A stretch of DNA of 64,000 nucleotides from Gemmobacter serpentinus (GCF_008973825.1 NZ_WCHR01000018.1:186001-250000), one strand, 5' to 3'; numbered from the stretch's first letter, positions 35,578-46,813 are shown. The notes: generated by a model from the letters alone, not told the origin. A program made the numbers and translations.

Positions 35578-35584
35578 CTTCCCA

Positions 35585-36751
35585 ATGAGCAGACTTGATT
35601 ATGTATTCACCTCGGAATCCGTCTCCGAGGGGCACCCCGACAAGGTGTGCGACCGCATTTCCGATGCCGTTCTTGATGCCTTCCTGACCGTCGAACCCAA
35701 TGCGCGCGTGGCCTGCGAAACCTTCGCCACCACCAACCGTGTGGTTGTCGGCGGTGAGGTCGGCCTGTCCGACAAGAAGGAACTGCGCGAGATGCTCGGC
35801 AGCGTCGAACAGATCGTGCGCGATTGCGTGAAGGATATCGGCTACGAGCAGGACGAGTTCCACTGGAACACGCTGAAGGTGAAGAACCACCTGCACAAGC
35901 AATCTGCCCATATCGCGCAGGGCGTGGACCGTGACGGGGCGGGCGACCAGGGCATCATGTTCGGCTATGCTTGCCGCGAGACGCCGGAACTGATGCCGGC
36001 ACCGATCCAGTATAGCCATGCCATCCTGCGCCGTCTGGCCGAGGTGCGCAAATCCGGCCAGGAGCCGACGCTGCGCCCTGATGCCAAGTCGCAACTGTCG
36101 CTGCGCTATGAAGGCGGCAAGCCGGTCGAGGTGACCTCGATCGTGCTCTCGACCCAGCATGAAAGCGAAAGCCAGAGCTCGGACGATATCCGCGCCATCG
36201 TGGAACCCTATATCCGCGAAGTGCTGCCCTCGGGCTGGATCACCGATAAGACCGAATGGTGGGTCAACCCGACCGGCACTTTCGTGATCGGCGGCCCCGA
36301 TGGCGATGCAGGCCTGACCGGCCGCAAGATCATCGTGGACACCTATGGTGGCGCGGCTCCGCATGGCGGGGGTGCCTTCTCGGGCAAGGACCCAACCAAG
36401 GTGGACCGATCGGCCGCCTATGCCGCGCGCTATCTGGCTAAGAATGTGGTGGCCGCAGGCCTCGCGGATCGCTGCACGCTGCAGGTCAGCTATGCCATTG
36501 GTGTGGCCAAGCCGCTGTCGATCTATGTCGATACCCATGGCACCGGACAGGTGGATGAGGCGACGATTGAACGCGCTGTCGCAGAGGTCATGGACCTGAC
36601 GCCGCGCGGCATCCGCGAACATCTGCAACTGAACCGCCCGATCTATGCCCGCACCTCGGCCTATGGCCATTTCGGTCGCGCGCCGGAGGCCGACGGCGGC
36701 TTCAGCTGGGAAAAGACCGATCTGATCGAGGCGCTGAAAAAAGCGATCTGA
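35585..36751 (+). CDS. metK: S-adenosylmethionine synthase
   Basis: A 388-residue enzyme making SAM from methionine and ATP. It shows EGHPDKVCD (about 14-22), the signature [12 protein letters not shown] (about 118-129) and [19 protein letters not shown] (about 260-278), which forms the P-loop-like and metal sites. It starts 7 nt after the riboswitch's GGAGCA. A clear terminator follows, so it is monocistronic; trmB does not follow it here. Confidence 0.98.
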   Translation: MSRLDYVFTSESVSEGHPDKVCDRISDAVLDAFLTVEPNARVACETFATTNRVVVGGEVGLSDKKELREMLGSVEQIVRDCVKDIGYEQDEFHWNTLKVKNHLHKQSAHIAQGVDRDGAGDQGIMFGYACRETPELMPAPIQYSHAILRRLAEVRKSGQEPTLRPDAKSQLSLRYEGGKPVEVTSIVLSTQHESESQSSDDIRAIVEPYIREVLPSGWITDKTEWWVNPTGTFVIGGPDGDAGLTGRKIIVDTYGGAAPHGGGAFSGKDPTKVDRSAAYAARYLAKNVVAAGLADRCTLQVSYAIGVAKPLSIYVDTHGTGQVDEATIERAVAEVMDLTPRGIREHLQLNRPIYARTSAYGHFGRAPEADGGFSWEKTDLIEALKKAI

Positions 36752-36811
36752 TCAGGGGGGCCTTTGTCGAGGGCATCGAACCCCCGCCAAAGGCGTTGCC
36801 ACGGACAGCTG

Positions 36812-36838
36812 AGGCCCGGTCGCGATGACCGGGCCTTT
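36812..36838 (+). terminator. Intrinsic terminator after metK
   Basis: AGGCCCGGTC and GACCGGGCCT form a 10-bp stem with a 5-nt loop followed by TT, 60 nt after the metK stop. Confidence 0.85.
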
Positions 36839-36860
36839 GCATTTGCGGCGGTGGTAGAAT

Positions 36861-36883
36861 GAGTATTTGGGCAAGCAGCAAAG
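36861..36883 (+). repeat. GAGTATTT-type intergenic repeat, copy 1
   Basis: GAGTATTTGGGCAAGCAGCA with its next three bases is repeated in inverted orientation at 37036-37058 with 21 of 23 identities. The GAGTATTT tail downstream of genes is something I associate with Rhodobacteraceae intergenic repeats. This copy follows metK. Confidence 0.6.
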
Positions 36884-36944
36884 CGGTAACGGATTGCTAA
36901 CCCTTCTGTGTCAGGGTTGTCCTGCGGAACAGGGGGGAGCCCCG

Positions 36945-36983
36945 ATGACCGTCAAGCAGCAAAGCCGCCCCGGCGCCGTGTGA
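36945..36983 (+). other. Possible 12-codon ORF with strong ribosome binding site
   Basis: ATG (36945) is preceded by AGGGGGGAG at 5 nt and encodes MTVKQQSRPGAV before TGA. Its codons and stop lie inside a foldable region. An 8-bp pairing (36957-36964 with 37036-37043) encloses a 10-bp stem (36966-36975 with 37017-37026) and smaller hairpins (36979-36983 with 36989-36993). No plus-strand gene follows within reach, so a classical leader peptide is doubtful. The rest of the metK-betC gap (36752-37168) holds the terminator and the repeats listed; I see no other gene. Confidence 0.3.
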
Positions 36984-37035
36984 AGCGCTCACATGGGTTG
37001 AAACAAGACCCCGTGCCGCCGGGGCGCATCCCTGT

Positions 37036-37128
37036 CTTTGCTGATTGCACAAATACTCCCGCCGGAGGCATCCCGAGACATGGCGCTTTGCGCCATGTCG
37101 AGAGGAAAATCTTGCGCCGCAGGCGCAC
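37036..37128 (-). repeat. Composite intergenic repeat with two hairpins, copy 2
   Basis: Read on the minus strand just after betC, it contains a TGCGCC/GGCGCA hairpin (37113-37127), a 10-bp GACATGGCGC hairpin with a 3-nt loop (37077-37099), the CCTCCGGCGGGAG segment and a GAGTATTT tail (37036-37058). The tail is an inverted copy of 36861-36883. It may act as the betC transcript end and looks like a dispersed repeat. Confidence 0.55.
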
Positions 37129-37168
37129 CTTATACCTGGTCCTGCAAGCCGTGGATCTGCTGGCCGCG

Positions 37169-38677
37169 CTATTCGCCGCGTGGAAAGCGTTTGCTGTCTT
37201 CCAGCACGTTCAGGTCCATATGGTTGCGCATATAGCGTTCCGATGCTGCGCGCAGGGGCTGATAGTCCCATGGGAAATAGCTGCCATTGCGCAGCGCCTC
37301 GTAGACCACCCAGCGGCGGGCCTGGCTTTCGCGCACCTCGGCATCATAGCGCGCCAGATCCCAGCGGGCATCAGACATGGCGCGGAAGCGGGCAAGCGTT
37401 GCGGCATGGGCGGGAGCGGTAGCGAGATTCACCCGCTCTTCCTGGTCGGCCTCAAGATCGAACAGCTGCTCCGGGTCGGCAAGGCAGCGGGTATATTTCC
37501 AGCGGCCTTCCCGCAGGCAGACCAGCGGGGTGATGCTGCCCTCAGCCGCATATTCCATCGCGACGGGGCTGGTGCGGTCAAAGCCCTTCGCCAGCGGCAC
37601 GAGGCTTTCGCCATCGGTCCAGGGCAGCACCTCGGCCATCGAGACCCCCGCCAGATCGCAAAGCGTGGGCGTCACATCAATGGTGCAGACCGGGGTTTCC
37701 ACCAGCCCGGGTTCCAGCCCCGGCGCCGCGATCATCAGCGGCACGCGAGCCGAACCTTCGAAGAAGTTCATCTTGAACCAGAGGCCGCGTCGCCCCAGCA
37801 TCTCGCCATGGTCGGAAACGAAGAGGATGATCGCCTCTTGCCGTGTGGCGTCCAGCGTCGCCAGAATCTCGCCGATCTTGTCATCGACATAGGAGATGTT
37901 GGCGAAATAGCCCTGCCTTGCGCGGCGGATATGCTCCGGCGTGACCTCCAGCCCGCGCCAGTCGCAGGCATCCATCAGGCGCTTTGAGTGCGGATCCATC
38001 GCCTCATAATCCAGCGCCTCGGGGGGCTCCAGATGGGCGCAATCCGCGTAAAGATCCCAATATTTGCGCCGCGCCACGAATGGGTCATGCGGATGGGTGA
38101 AGCTGGCGCACAGCGCCCAGGGCCTTGCATCGCCGCCGCGTGACAGATCGTAAAGTTTCTGCACCGTCTGGAAGCAGACATCGTCGTCATATTCCAGTTG
38201 ATTGGTGATCTCGGCCATGCCCGCGCCGGTGACCGAGCCGAGATTGTGATACCACCAGTCGATCCGCTCTCCCGGTTTGCGGTAATCCGGGGTCCAGCCA
38301 AAATCGGCCGGGTAGATATCGGTGGTCAGGCGTTGCTCAAACCCGTGCAACTGGTCGGGTCCGACGAAATGCATCTTGCCTGAAAGGGCCGTCTGATACC
38401 CGGCGCGGCGCAGGTGATGGGCAAAGGTCGGGATGTCGGAGGTGAATTCGGCGGCATTGTCATAGACGCGGGTGCGGCGCGGCAACTGCCCGGACATGAA
38501 GCTGGCGCGGGCCGGGGCACAAAGTGGCGAGGCGGTATAGGCATTGGCAAAGCGCACCGACCGCGCGGCCAGCCGCTTCAGATTGGGCGCGTGCAGCCAG
38601 TCGGCAGGGCCATCCGGGAACAGGGTTCCGGTCAGCTGATCCACCATCAGGATGAGAATATTGGGCCGATCCGTCAT
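37169..38677 (-). CDS. betC: Choline-sulfatase
   Basis: It hydrolyses choline-O-sulfate to choline, providing a glycine-betaine precursor, sulfur and carbon. The 502-residue type I sulfatase has the formylglycine-forming motif CAPARAS with Cys53, metal ligands in ILMVDQLTG (N-terminal Asp) and VSDHGEMLG, and the choline-sulfatase C-terminus MRNHMDLN...RFPRGE that completes the oligomer interface. ATG 38677 (AGG upstream) is preferred to the adjacent GTG. It is divergent from a LysR gene, as usual for betC. No betA, betB or choline-sulfate transporter gene is adjacent. Confidence 0.93.
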   Translation of the reverse strand: MTDRPNILILMVDQLTGTLFPDGPADWLHAPNLKRLAARSVRFANAYTASPLCAPARASFMSGQLPRRTRVYDNAAEFTSDIPTFAHHLRRAGYQTALSGKMHFVGPDQLHGFEQRLTTDIYPADFGWTPDYRKPGERIDWWYHNLGSVTGAGMAEITNQLEYDDDVCFQTVQKLYDLSRGGDARPWALCASFTHPHDPFVARRKYWDLYADCAHLEPPEALDYEAMDPHSKRLMDACDWRGLEVTPEHIRRARQGYFANISYVDDKIGEILATLDATRQEAIILFVSDHGEMLGRRGLWFKMNFFEGSARVPLMIAAPGLEPGLVETPVCTIDVTPTLCDLAGVSMAEVLPWTDGESLVPLAKGFDRTSPVAMEYAAEGSITPLVCLREGRWKYTRCLADPEQLFDLEADQEERVNLATAPAHAATLARFRAMSDARWDLARYDAEVRESQARRWVVYEALRNGSYFPWDYQPLRAASERYMRNHMDLNVLEDSKRFPRGE

Positions 38678-38753
38678 CACCTGCCGCCTTTCGCTTCACC
38701 CAGTATTGAAAACCGATATGGTGTTCATAGAAAAGACGGGGATTTTCGATGTT

Positions 38754-38776
38754 TTGCATCAGTTCTGTTTATGCAA
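38754..38776. promoter_or_regulatory. LysR operator candidate TTGCAT-N11-ATGCAA
   Basis: A perfect inverted repeat spaced by 11 nt overlaps the start codon of the LysR gene (38771) and lies 77 nt upstream of betC. Autoregulation plus control of betC is the likely purpose. Confidence 0.5.
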
Positions 38777-39640
38777 CTTGATCCGGCGGCCTTGCGGGTG
38801 ATCGAGGCGGTGGCACGCCATGGCACGCTGACACGGGCTGGCGCGGCGCTTGGCCTCAGCCAGCCTGCGATCAGCTATCAGTTGCGCCGGGCCGAAGATT
38901 ACCTTGGCGTTGTCCTGTTCACCCGTTCGCGGGCGGGGTGTCAGCCTACGCCTGCGGGCGAAGTGCTGCTGCGCGATCTGCTGCCTGCATTGGCGCAGAT
39001 CGATGCGGCCTTGGCCGAGGTGCAGGCGATGGCGCGGGCACCTGCGCTGCGCATCCTGACCGATTTCGGCTTTGCCGGGCTGTGGCTGATGCCGCGTCTG
39101 GCGCGATTCCGGGCGCTTCACCCGGAAATCGAGGTGCAGATCACGGCCGCCCAGGACAGCCGCAATCCGCGCCCGGGCGAGGTTGCGATCCGCTTTGCCC
39201 GAACCGGCGATCTGCAAGGCTGGCTCTGGATGCCGGAACGGGTGGTGCCGGTCTGCGCACCCGACTGTGCGCCGGGCCTTGCGGGGGATCCGCGGCCCGA
39301 GGCGCTGGCCCAGGCGGTGCTGTTGCACATCGACGCGCCGCCGGAGGTGCGTTGGCTGACATGGCCGGGGTGGTTTGCCCGCCATGGGTTGTCGCGGCCG
39401 CGCCGTGCGGCGGAGCTTGGGTTGAACACCTACGAATTCGTGGTGCAGGCGGTGCTGGCGGGGCAGGGCGTGGCGCTTGGCTGGCGACCGCTGATCGATC
39501 CGCATCTGGCCAGCGGCGCGCTGATCGCCCTGGGTGATGAGATCACCACCGAGGGCACCGGCTACTGGATCGAGGCCCCGGGGCCGGAAACCCCGGCCCA
39601 TCGGATCCTGTTCGACTGGCTGCGCCGCGAACTGGCCTGA
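38771..39640 (+). CDS. LysR-family regulator, probable choline-sulfate-utilisation type
   Basis: A 289-residue LysR protein. The helix-turn-helix lies in residues 3-60 (LRVIEAVARHGTLTRAGAALGLSQPAISYQLRRAE in two helices), with a GcvA-like effector domain to the C-terminus. Divergence from betC is the arrangement of the putative choline-sulfate-utilisation transcription factor family. It starts at ATG 38771, inside its own candidate operator. Downstream is the CocE-type hydrolase (80 nt gap), which it might also control. Confidence 0.87.
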   Translation: MQLDPAALRVIEAVARHGTLTRAGAALGLSQPAISYQLRRAEDYLGVVLFTRSRAGCQPTPAGEVLLRDLLPALAQIDAALAEVQAMARAPALRILTDFGFAGLWLMPRLARFRALHPEIEVQITAAQDSRNPRPGEVAIRFARTGDLQGWLWMPERVVPVCAPDCAPGLAGDPRPEALAQAVLLHIDAPPEVRWLTWPGWFARHGLSRPRRAAELGLNTYEFVVQAVLAGQGVALGWRPLIDPHLASGALIALGDEITTEGTGYWIEAPGPETPAHRILFDWLRRELA

Positions 39641-39720
39641 TCGCGTCACATCCTGTCGCATCACGGCAAGCCGGGCGGGGCGAAGGGCGTAGCCTCTTGG
39701 GGTTCAAGCCAGAGGCCGCC

Positions 39721-41694
39721 ATGACCGTAACCCGCACAGATTTCCCCCATAAGTTGATCGAGATCGAGGATCTGCGCATCCCGATGCCGGATGGCGTCAC
39801 CCTGTCCGCCCGGGTCTGGATGCCCGAGGATGCGAACCGCCATCCGGTGCCCGCGGTGCTGGAATATATCCCTTATCGCAAACGCGATGGCACCACGCCG
39901 CGCGATGAGCTGATGCACCCCTATGTGGCGGGCCATGGCTATGCCTGTGTGCGCGTCGATATCCGCGGCAATGGCGATAGCGCGGGCCTGATGCTGGACG
40001 AATACAGCCAGCAGGAAATGGACGATGCGCTGGAGGTGATCGGCTTTCTCGCCGCGCAGCCATGGTGCAGCGGCGCGGTGGGGATGATGGGCAAGAGCTG
40101 GGGCGGCTTCAACTGCCTGCAAGCGGCCTTCAACGGCCATCCGGCGCTGAAGGCGGTGATCTCGGTCTGCTCGACGTCGGATCGATTTGCCGATGATATC
40201 CATTTCAAGGGCGGGTGCCTGCTGGGCGAAAATCTGGGCTGGGGCGCGGTGATGCTGTCGTTTTCGTCGCGCCCTGCCGACCCGCTGCTGCGCCCGGATT
40301 GGCGGGCGGATTGGCTGGCCCGGCTGGAGGCGGAGCCATTCCTTGCCCCGGCATGGGCACGCCATCAAAGCCGGGATGCCTATTGGAAACATGGCTCGAT
40401 CTGCGAGGATTGGGCGCGCATGACCATCCCGGTCCTGAACTTTGGCGGCTGGGCAGACAGTTACCTGAACACGCTGGGTCATGTGATGACCAACCACCCC
40501 GGGCTGGGGCAGGGCATCATGGGGCCGTGGGTTCATCAATACCCGCATACGGCGGTGCCGGGGCCGCAGATCGGCTTTCTGCAAGAAGCCGTGCGCTGGT
40601 GGGATTGCTGGCTGAAGGGGCACAGCAATGGCGTGGCAGAGGCACCGCGCTACCGCGCCTACATGCTGCATTCGCAGCCGGTTTCGGCGGCTCCAGTTTT
40701 CCGCGCCGGTCATTGGGTGGCGGAAGGTGCCTGGCCCAGCCCGCGTGTGACCCCGCAGGTTCACGATCTGGGGGCATTGACCGGGCAGAAAATCTGCACG
40801 CCGCAGCATCTGGGCCTGCACGCCGGGGAGTTCTTCCCGATGGGGATGAGTGCGGAACTGCCGGGCGATCAGCGCGGCGAGGATGCGATGTCGGTCTGTC
40901 TTGATTTCGATTTGCCCGAGGGGATCGATCTGCTGGGGCGGGCGCGGGTGGAATTGCGCCTGACTTGCGACCAACCCTTCGCGCATCTGATCGCCCGGCT
41001 GTGCGATGTGGCACCGGATGGGTCTTCGACCCGGATCAGCCACGGAATGCTCAACCTGCGCCATCGCGACAGCATGGAGCACCCGACCCCCGTGCCGGTG
41101 GGCGAGGCGGTCTCGATCAGCCTCGATCTGGACGAGATGGGCTATCGGCTGGCAGCGGGGCATCGGCTGCGGCTGGCGCTGTCGACCACCTATTGGCCCT
41201 TCGTCTGGCCCGCCCCGGTTGCCGTGACGCTGACGGTGCAGGGCGGTCGACTGACGCTGCCGCGTCATCAGGGCAGCACGGGCGATGAATGGCAGCCACC
41301 CGCCGCAGAGACCGCCCCGGGCTGGAAGCACCGGATGCTGCGACCGGGAAGGTCCATCCGCCGCATCACGCAGGATCTGCTGAGCGGCGAGTGGCTGCTG
41401 GAGGTCGAGGAGGATACCGGCGATGCCGAGAACCTGACCCATGGGCTGGTTTCGGGCGAGACGGTGCGCGAGCTGTGGCGCATTCATCCCGATGACCCGC
41501 TCTCGGCCCGGGTGGAGATCCGCTATGAACAGCGCCTGTCGCGGGGCGATTGGCAGGTGCGGACCGAGGCGGTTTCAACCCTCGAATCAGCCCCGACGGA
41601 ATTGCGGCACCATGCCCGGCTGACAGCCTGGGAAGGAGAGACTCAGGCCCTTACGCGCGAGTTTTTCGACAACACCCCGCGCGACCATGTTTAG
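39721..41694 (+). CDS. CocE/NonD-family hydrolase (X-Pro dipeptidyl-peptidase S15-like)
   Basis: A 657-residue serine hydrolase. The alpha/beta domain (about 20-310) has the nucleophile in MMGKSWGGFNCLQA (Ser near 130) and VRVDIRGNGDSAG. A C-terminal jelly-roll domain (330-560) is typical of CocE and S15 enzymes, followed by an extra C-terminal region of about 90 residues. Family members hydrolyse esters or amides such as cocaine, acyl amino acids or X-Pro peptides. The peptide-type ABC importer directly downstream suggests that an imported peptide, amide or conjugate is its substrate. ATG 39721 has GAGG upstream. Confidence 0.85.
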   Translation: MTVTRTDFPHKLIEIEDLRIPMPDGVTLSARVWMPEDANRHPVPAVLEYIPYRKRDGTTPRDELMHPYVAGHGYACVRVDIRGNGDSAGLMLDEYSQQEMDDALEVIGFLAAQPWCSGAVGMMGKSWGGFNCLQAAFNGHPALKAVISVCSTSDRFADDIHFKGGCLLGENLGWGAVMLSFSSRPADPLLRPDWRADWLARLEAEPFLAPAWARHQSRDAYWKHGSICEDWARMTIPVLNFGGWADSYLNTLGHVMTNHPGLGQGIMGPWVHQYPHTAVPGPQIGFLQEAVRWWDCWLKGHSNGVAEAPRYRAYMLHSQPVSAAPVFRAGHWVAEGAWPSPRVTPQVHDLGALTGQKICTPQHLGLHAGEFFPMGMSAELPGDQRGEDAMSVCLDFDLPEGIDLLGRARVELRLTCDQPFAHLIARLCDVAPDGSSTRISHGMLNLRHRDSMEHPTPVPVGEAVSISLDLDEMGYRLAAGHRLRLALSTTYWPFVWPAPVAVTLTVQGGRLTLPRHQGSTGDEWQPPAAETAPGWKHRMLRPGRSIRRITQDLLSGEWLLEVEEDTGDAENLTHGLVSGETVRELWRIHPDDPLSARVEIRYEQRLSRGDWQVRTEAVSTLESAPTELRHHARLTAWEGETQALTREFFDNTPRDHV

Positions 41695-41795
41695 GAATAT
41701 TGCGACATGGCGGGCCGAATTTAGCAGTTTACGCAAGCCGCCTTCTGGTCCCATGCTAACGCAAACAGCCAAAGAGCTAGCAGGGAGACGGAAAT

Positions 41796-43382
41796 ATGAA
41801 GGACGATCTTGCCAGATTGATCGACTGGATCGACGCCGGCGGCATGAGCCGCCGCGGCTTTCTGGGGCGCGCTTCGGCCTTTGGTCTCGCGGCAGCCCTT
41901 GGCAGCGCGGTCCTGCCCGGACAGGCCCGCGCCGAGGAACCGAAGAAGGGGGGGATCCTGAAAATCGGCCTTGGCGGTGGCGAAAGCACTGATGCGCTGG
42001 ACCCGGGGCTGGCCGATGGTCCGGCGGCTTTCAACGTGAACCGGCAATGGGGCGATTGCATCATCGATGTGTCGGCCGAGAAAGAGTTGCAGCCGCGTCT
42101 GGCTGAAAGTTTCGACAGCAACGAGGACAGCACGGTCTGGACCTTCAAGATCCGTAAGGGCGTGAAGTTCCATGACGGATCCGAGATGACCGTCGATGAC
42201 GTGGTGGCCACCTTCAAGCGCCATTCCGACGAGAATGCGAAATCCGGGGCCTATGGCATCATGCAGGGCATCAAGGAGATTTCTGGCGATGGCGAGAATG
42301 TCGTTTTCACGCTGTCGACCCCCAATGCCGATCTGCCCTATCTGCTGGCGGACTACCACCTGATCGTGCAGCCTAAGGGCGGTGTCGACAACCCGAATGC
42401 CGGCATCGGCACCGGCCCCTACAAGGTGAAGTCCGCCGAGCCTGGTGTGCGTTATGTATTTGAAAAGAATGCGGATGATTGGGATGCCACCCGTGGCCAT
42501 TATGACGGGGTGGAATTCCTGATCATCAATGACACCACGGCACGGACCGCCGCCCTGCAATCCGGTCAGGTCCATGCGATCAACCGGGTTGATCCCAAGG
42601 TCGCAAAATTGCTGTCGCGTGCGCCGGGCGTGCAGGTAAAAAGCGTGGCTGGCCCCGGCCATTACGTCTTCATCATGCATTGCGACAAGGCGCCGTTTGA
42701 CAATAACGATCTGCGGCTTGCGCTGAAATACGCGATCAACCGGCAGGAACTTGTCGACAAGATTCTGGATGGTTTCGGCTCGGTCGGGAATGACGTGCCG
42801 ATCAACAGCTCCTACCCGCTGTTCGACGAGGCCCTGCCGCAGCGCGAGTTCTCGCTGGAAAAAGCGGCGGAGCATTACAAGAAATCCGGCCATGACGGCA
42901 GCCCGATCGAGCTGATCGTGGCGGATGGTGCCTTCCCCGGCGCGGTGGATGCGGCGGCGCTGTTCCAGGCCTCGGCCACGCAGGCAGGCATTCCGCTGGT
43001 CATCAAGCGGGTGCCCGATGATGGCTACTGGTCGGATGTCTGGAACGTCAAACCCTTCTGCGCCAGCTATTGGGGCGGGCGTCCGGTGCAGGATCAGATG
43101 TATTCGACGGCTTACCTCTCGACCGCAGACTGGAACGACACCAAGTTCAAGAATGCGGAATTTGACGAGTTGATCCTGGCGGCGCGCGGCGAAACCGATG
43201 AGGCCAAGCGCAAGGAAATGTATGCCAAAGCCACCACCATCCTGTGGGAAACCGGCGGTGTGATCTGCCCGATGTTCAACGATTTCGTCGATGGCGTGTC
43301 GGAAACCATCGTGGGTTGGGTCGACGATCCGAACCTTGAACTGATGAACGGCTTCATCTCCTCCAAGACCTGGTTCGCCTGA
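41796..43382 (+). CDS. Peptide/nickel-type ABC transporter substrate-binding protein, Tat-exported
   Basis: A 528-residue family 5 solute-binding protein. The N-terminus has a twin-arginine signal (SRRGFLGRASA, residues 18-28) ending AARAE-type near 46. The mature protein has KGGILKIG and the motif SVWTFKIRKGVKFHDG-like stretch near 115 that defines the SBP_bac_5 family. It carries no lipobox. Export of a folded protein through Tat is common for this family in Rhodobacterales. It is followed after 3 nt by the permease genes. Ligand unknown. Confidence 0.92.
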   Translation: MKDDLARLIDWIDAGGMSRRGFLGRASAFGLAAALGSAVLPGQARAEEPKKGGILKIGLGGGESTDALDPGLADGPAAFNVNRQWGDCIIDVSAEKELQPRLAESFDSNEDSTVWTFKIRKGVKFHDGSEMTVDDVVATFKRHSDENAKSGAYGIMQGIKEISGDGENVVFTLSTPNADLPYLLADYHLIVQPKGGVDNPNAGIGTGPYKVKSAEPGVRYVFEKNADDWDATRGHYDGVEFLIINDTTARTAALQSGQVHAINRVDPKVAKLLSRAPGVQVKSVAGPGHYVFIMHCDKAPFDNNDLRLALKYAINRQELVDKILDGFGSVGNDVPINSSYPLFDEALPQREFSLEKAAEHYKKSGHDGSPIELIVADGAFPGAVDAAALFQASATQAGIPLVIKRVPDDGYWSDVWNVKPFCASYWGGRPVQDQMYSTAYLSTADWNDTKFKNAEFDELILAARGETDEAKRKEMYAKATTILWETGGVICPMFNDFVDGVSETIVGWVDDPNLELMNGFISSKTWFA

Positions 43383-43385
43383 CCG

Positions 43386-44345
43386 ATGGCGCACCCCGTC
43401 CTGACACTGGTTGCCCAACGCGTTGCGTTGGGCCTCCTGCTGCTTCTCGCGGCCTCTGTCCTGATCTTCGTCGGCACCCAGATCCTGCCCGGCGATGTGG
43501 CGCAGGCCATTCTGGGCCAGTCTGCCACGCCCGAGACACTGGCCAATCTGCGGCAGGAGCTGGGCCTGAATGAGCCGGTGGTCAGCCGCTATTTCGGCTG
43601 GCTGTTCGGCGTCTTGCAGGGCGATCTGGGCACGGCCCTGTCCAATGGCCAACCCATCGCCCCCGCGCTTGGCACGCGGCTCGGCAATACGCTGTTTCTG
43701 GCGGCAACGGCTGCGGTGATCGCGGTGCCGCTTGCGGTGCTGCTGGGGCTGGTTTCTGTGCGCTATCGCAACCGCTGGCCCGATAAGGTGATTTCGGCGG
43801 TGACGCTGGCCACCATCTCGGTGCCGGAATTTCTGCTGGGCTATATCGTGATCTTCTTCTTTGCGGTGCAGTATCGCCTGCTGCCCTCGCTTTCGACGGT
43901 CTATGACGGCATGACGATGGGCGAACGGCTCTATGCCATCGGCCTGCCTGTCATCGTGCTGGTGCTGGCGGTTCTGGGCCATATGATGCGCATGACGCGC
44001 GCCGCGATCCTGAACGTGATGCAATCGGCCTATGTCGAAACTGCCGAGTTGAAGGGCCTGCGTCCCTTCACCATCATCGCCAAACACGCCTTCCCCAATG
44101 CCATCGCGCCGGTGGTGAATGTGGTGATGATCAACCTTGCCTATCTGGTGGTCGGTGTCGTCGTGGTCGAGGTGGTCTTCGTCTATCCCGGCATGGGGCA
44201 ATATCTGGTCGATCACGTCGCCAAACGCGATGTGCCGGTGGTGCAGGCCTGCGGGCTTGTCTTTGCCGGGGTCTATATCGGGCTGAACCTGATTGCCGAC
44301 CTTGTCTCGATTCTGGCCAACCCGCGACTGAGGCACCCGAAATGA
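43386..44345 (+). CDS. Peptide-type ABC transporter permease (DppB-like)
   Basis: A 319-residue inner-membrane protein with about six helices. The N-terminal segment LTLVAQRVALGLLLLLAASVLIF is followed by a periplasmic loop, and the permease coupling motif EAA-like TAELKGLRPFTIIAKHAFPNAIAPV lies around residues 220-245. It pairs with the next permease (4-nt overlap) to form the channel. Confidence 0.93.
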   Translation: MAHPVLTLVAQRVALGLLLLLAASVLIFVGTQILPGDVAQAILGQSATPETLANLRQELGLNEPVVSRYFGWLFGVLQGDLGTALSNGQPIAPALGTRLGNTLFLAATAAVIAVPLAVLLGLVSVRYRNRWPDKVISAVTLATISVPEFLLGYIVIFFFAVQYRLLPSLSTVYDGMTMGERLYAIGLPVIVLVLAVLGHMMRMTRAAILNVMQSAYVETAELKGLRPFTIIAKHAFPNAIAPVVNVVMINLAYLVVGVVVVEVVFVYPGMGQYLVDHVAKRDVPVVQACGLVFAGVYIGLNLIADLVSILANPRLRHPK

Positions 44346-45152
44346 CCCGTTTGCCCATTTCCGCATTGATCGGGCTGGCCTTTACGACCGCCTATTTCGC
44401 CGCTGCGCTGTTTGCGCCGCTGATCGCCCCCTATGGTCTGGCCGAGGTTGTCGGTGACAGTTGGGAGCCCGCCTCAAGCCAGTTCTGGCTTGGCACCGAT
44501 TCCATCGGACGGGATCTGCTGTCACGCATGATCTGGGGCGGACGCACCACGATTTTCGTCGCAACCTGCGCCACGATCCTGGCCTTTGGGCTTGGGTCCG
44601 TGCTGGGCTTTCTGGCGGCGGTCTGCGGTGGCTGGGTGGATCAGGTGCTGTCGCGGCTGGTCGATCTGATGATGTCGATCCCGGCGCTGATTTCGGCGCT
44701 GGTGGTCCTGTCGGTGATGGAGGTGACGCTGACCACGCTGATCCTTGTCATGGGCATTCTGGAAAGCACGCGGGTCTTCCGTCTGGCCCGCGCCGTGGCC
44801 GTCGATATCGCGGTGATGGATTATGTCGAGGCCGCGCGCCTGCGCGGTGAGAAACTCGGCTGGATCATCTTCCGCGAGATCCTGCCCAATGCCTTGTCGC
44901 CGCTGGTCGCCGAGATGGGGCTGCGCTTCATCTTTGCGGTGCTGTTCATCTCGACCCTGTCTTTCCTGGGGCTTGGCGTGCAGCCGCCGATGGCGGATTG
45001 GGGGGGCATCGTGAAGGAGAACAAGGAGGGCATCGTCTACGGCATCCCTGCCGCGCTGATCCCGGCCTTTGCCATCGCGACGCTGGCGATTTCGGTGAAC
45101 CTTGTTGCCGACTGGGTGCTGAACCGCACCTCCAGCCTGAAAGGAGGCCGCG

Positions 45153-45160
<8 letters not shown>
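44342..45160 (+). CDS. Peptide-type ABC transporter permease (DppC-like)
   Basis: A 272-residue permease with the DppC-typical cytoplasm-proximal segment WLGTDSIGRDLLSRMIWGGRTT (near 45-65) and the coupling loop VEAARLRGEKLGWIIFREILPNALSP (near 160-185). It overlaps dppB-like by 4 nt and the ATPase gene by 8 nt, so the import operon is contiguous. Confidence 0.93.
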
Positions 45161-46808
<1,648 letters not shown>

Positions 46809-46813
46809 GATCA

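Noticed and set aside
36752-37168. Known small RNA (6S, SRP or tmRNA) in the metK-betC gap
   Set aside because: The conserved cores of those RNAs (for example the SRP GGAAG-type tetraloop domain or a tmRNA tag frame) are not recognisable here.
41721-44366. 881-residue open frame opposite the ABC transporter genes
   Set aside because: Composition is His/Arg/Gln-rich shadow coding from high-GC third positions; the plus strand has clear SBP and permease genes with motifs.
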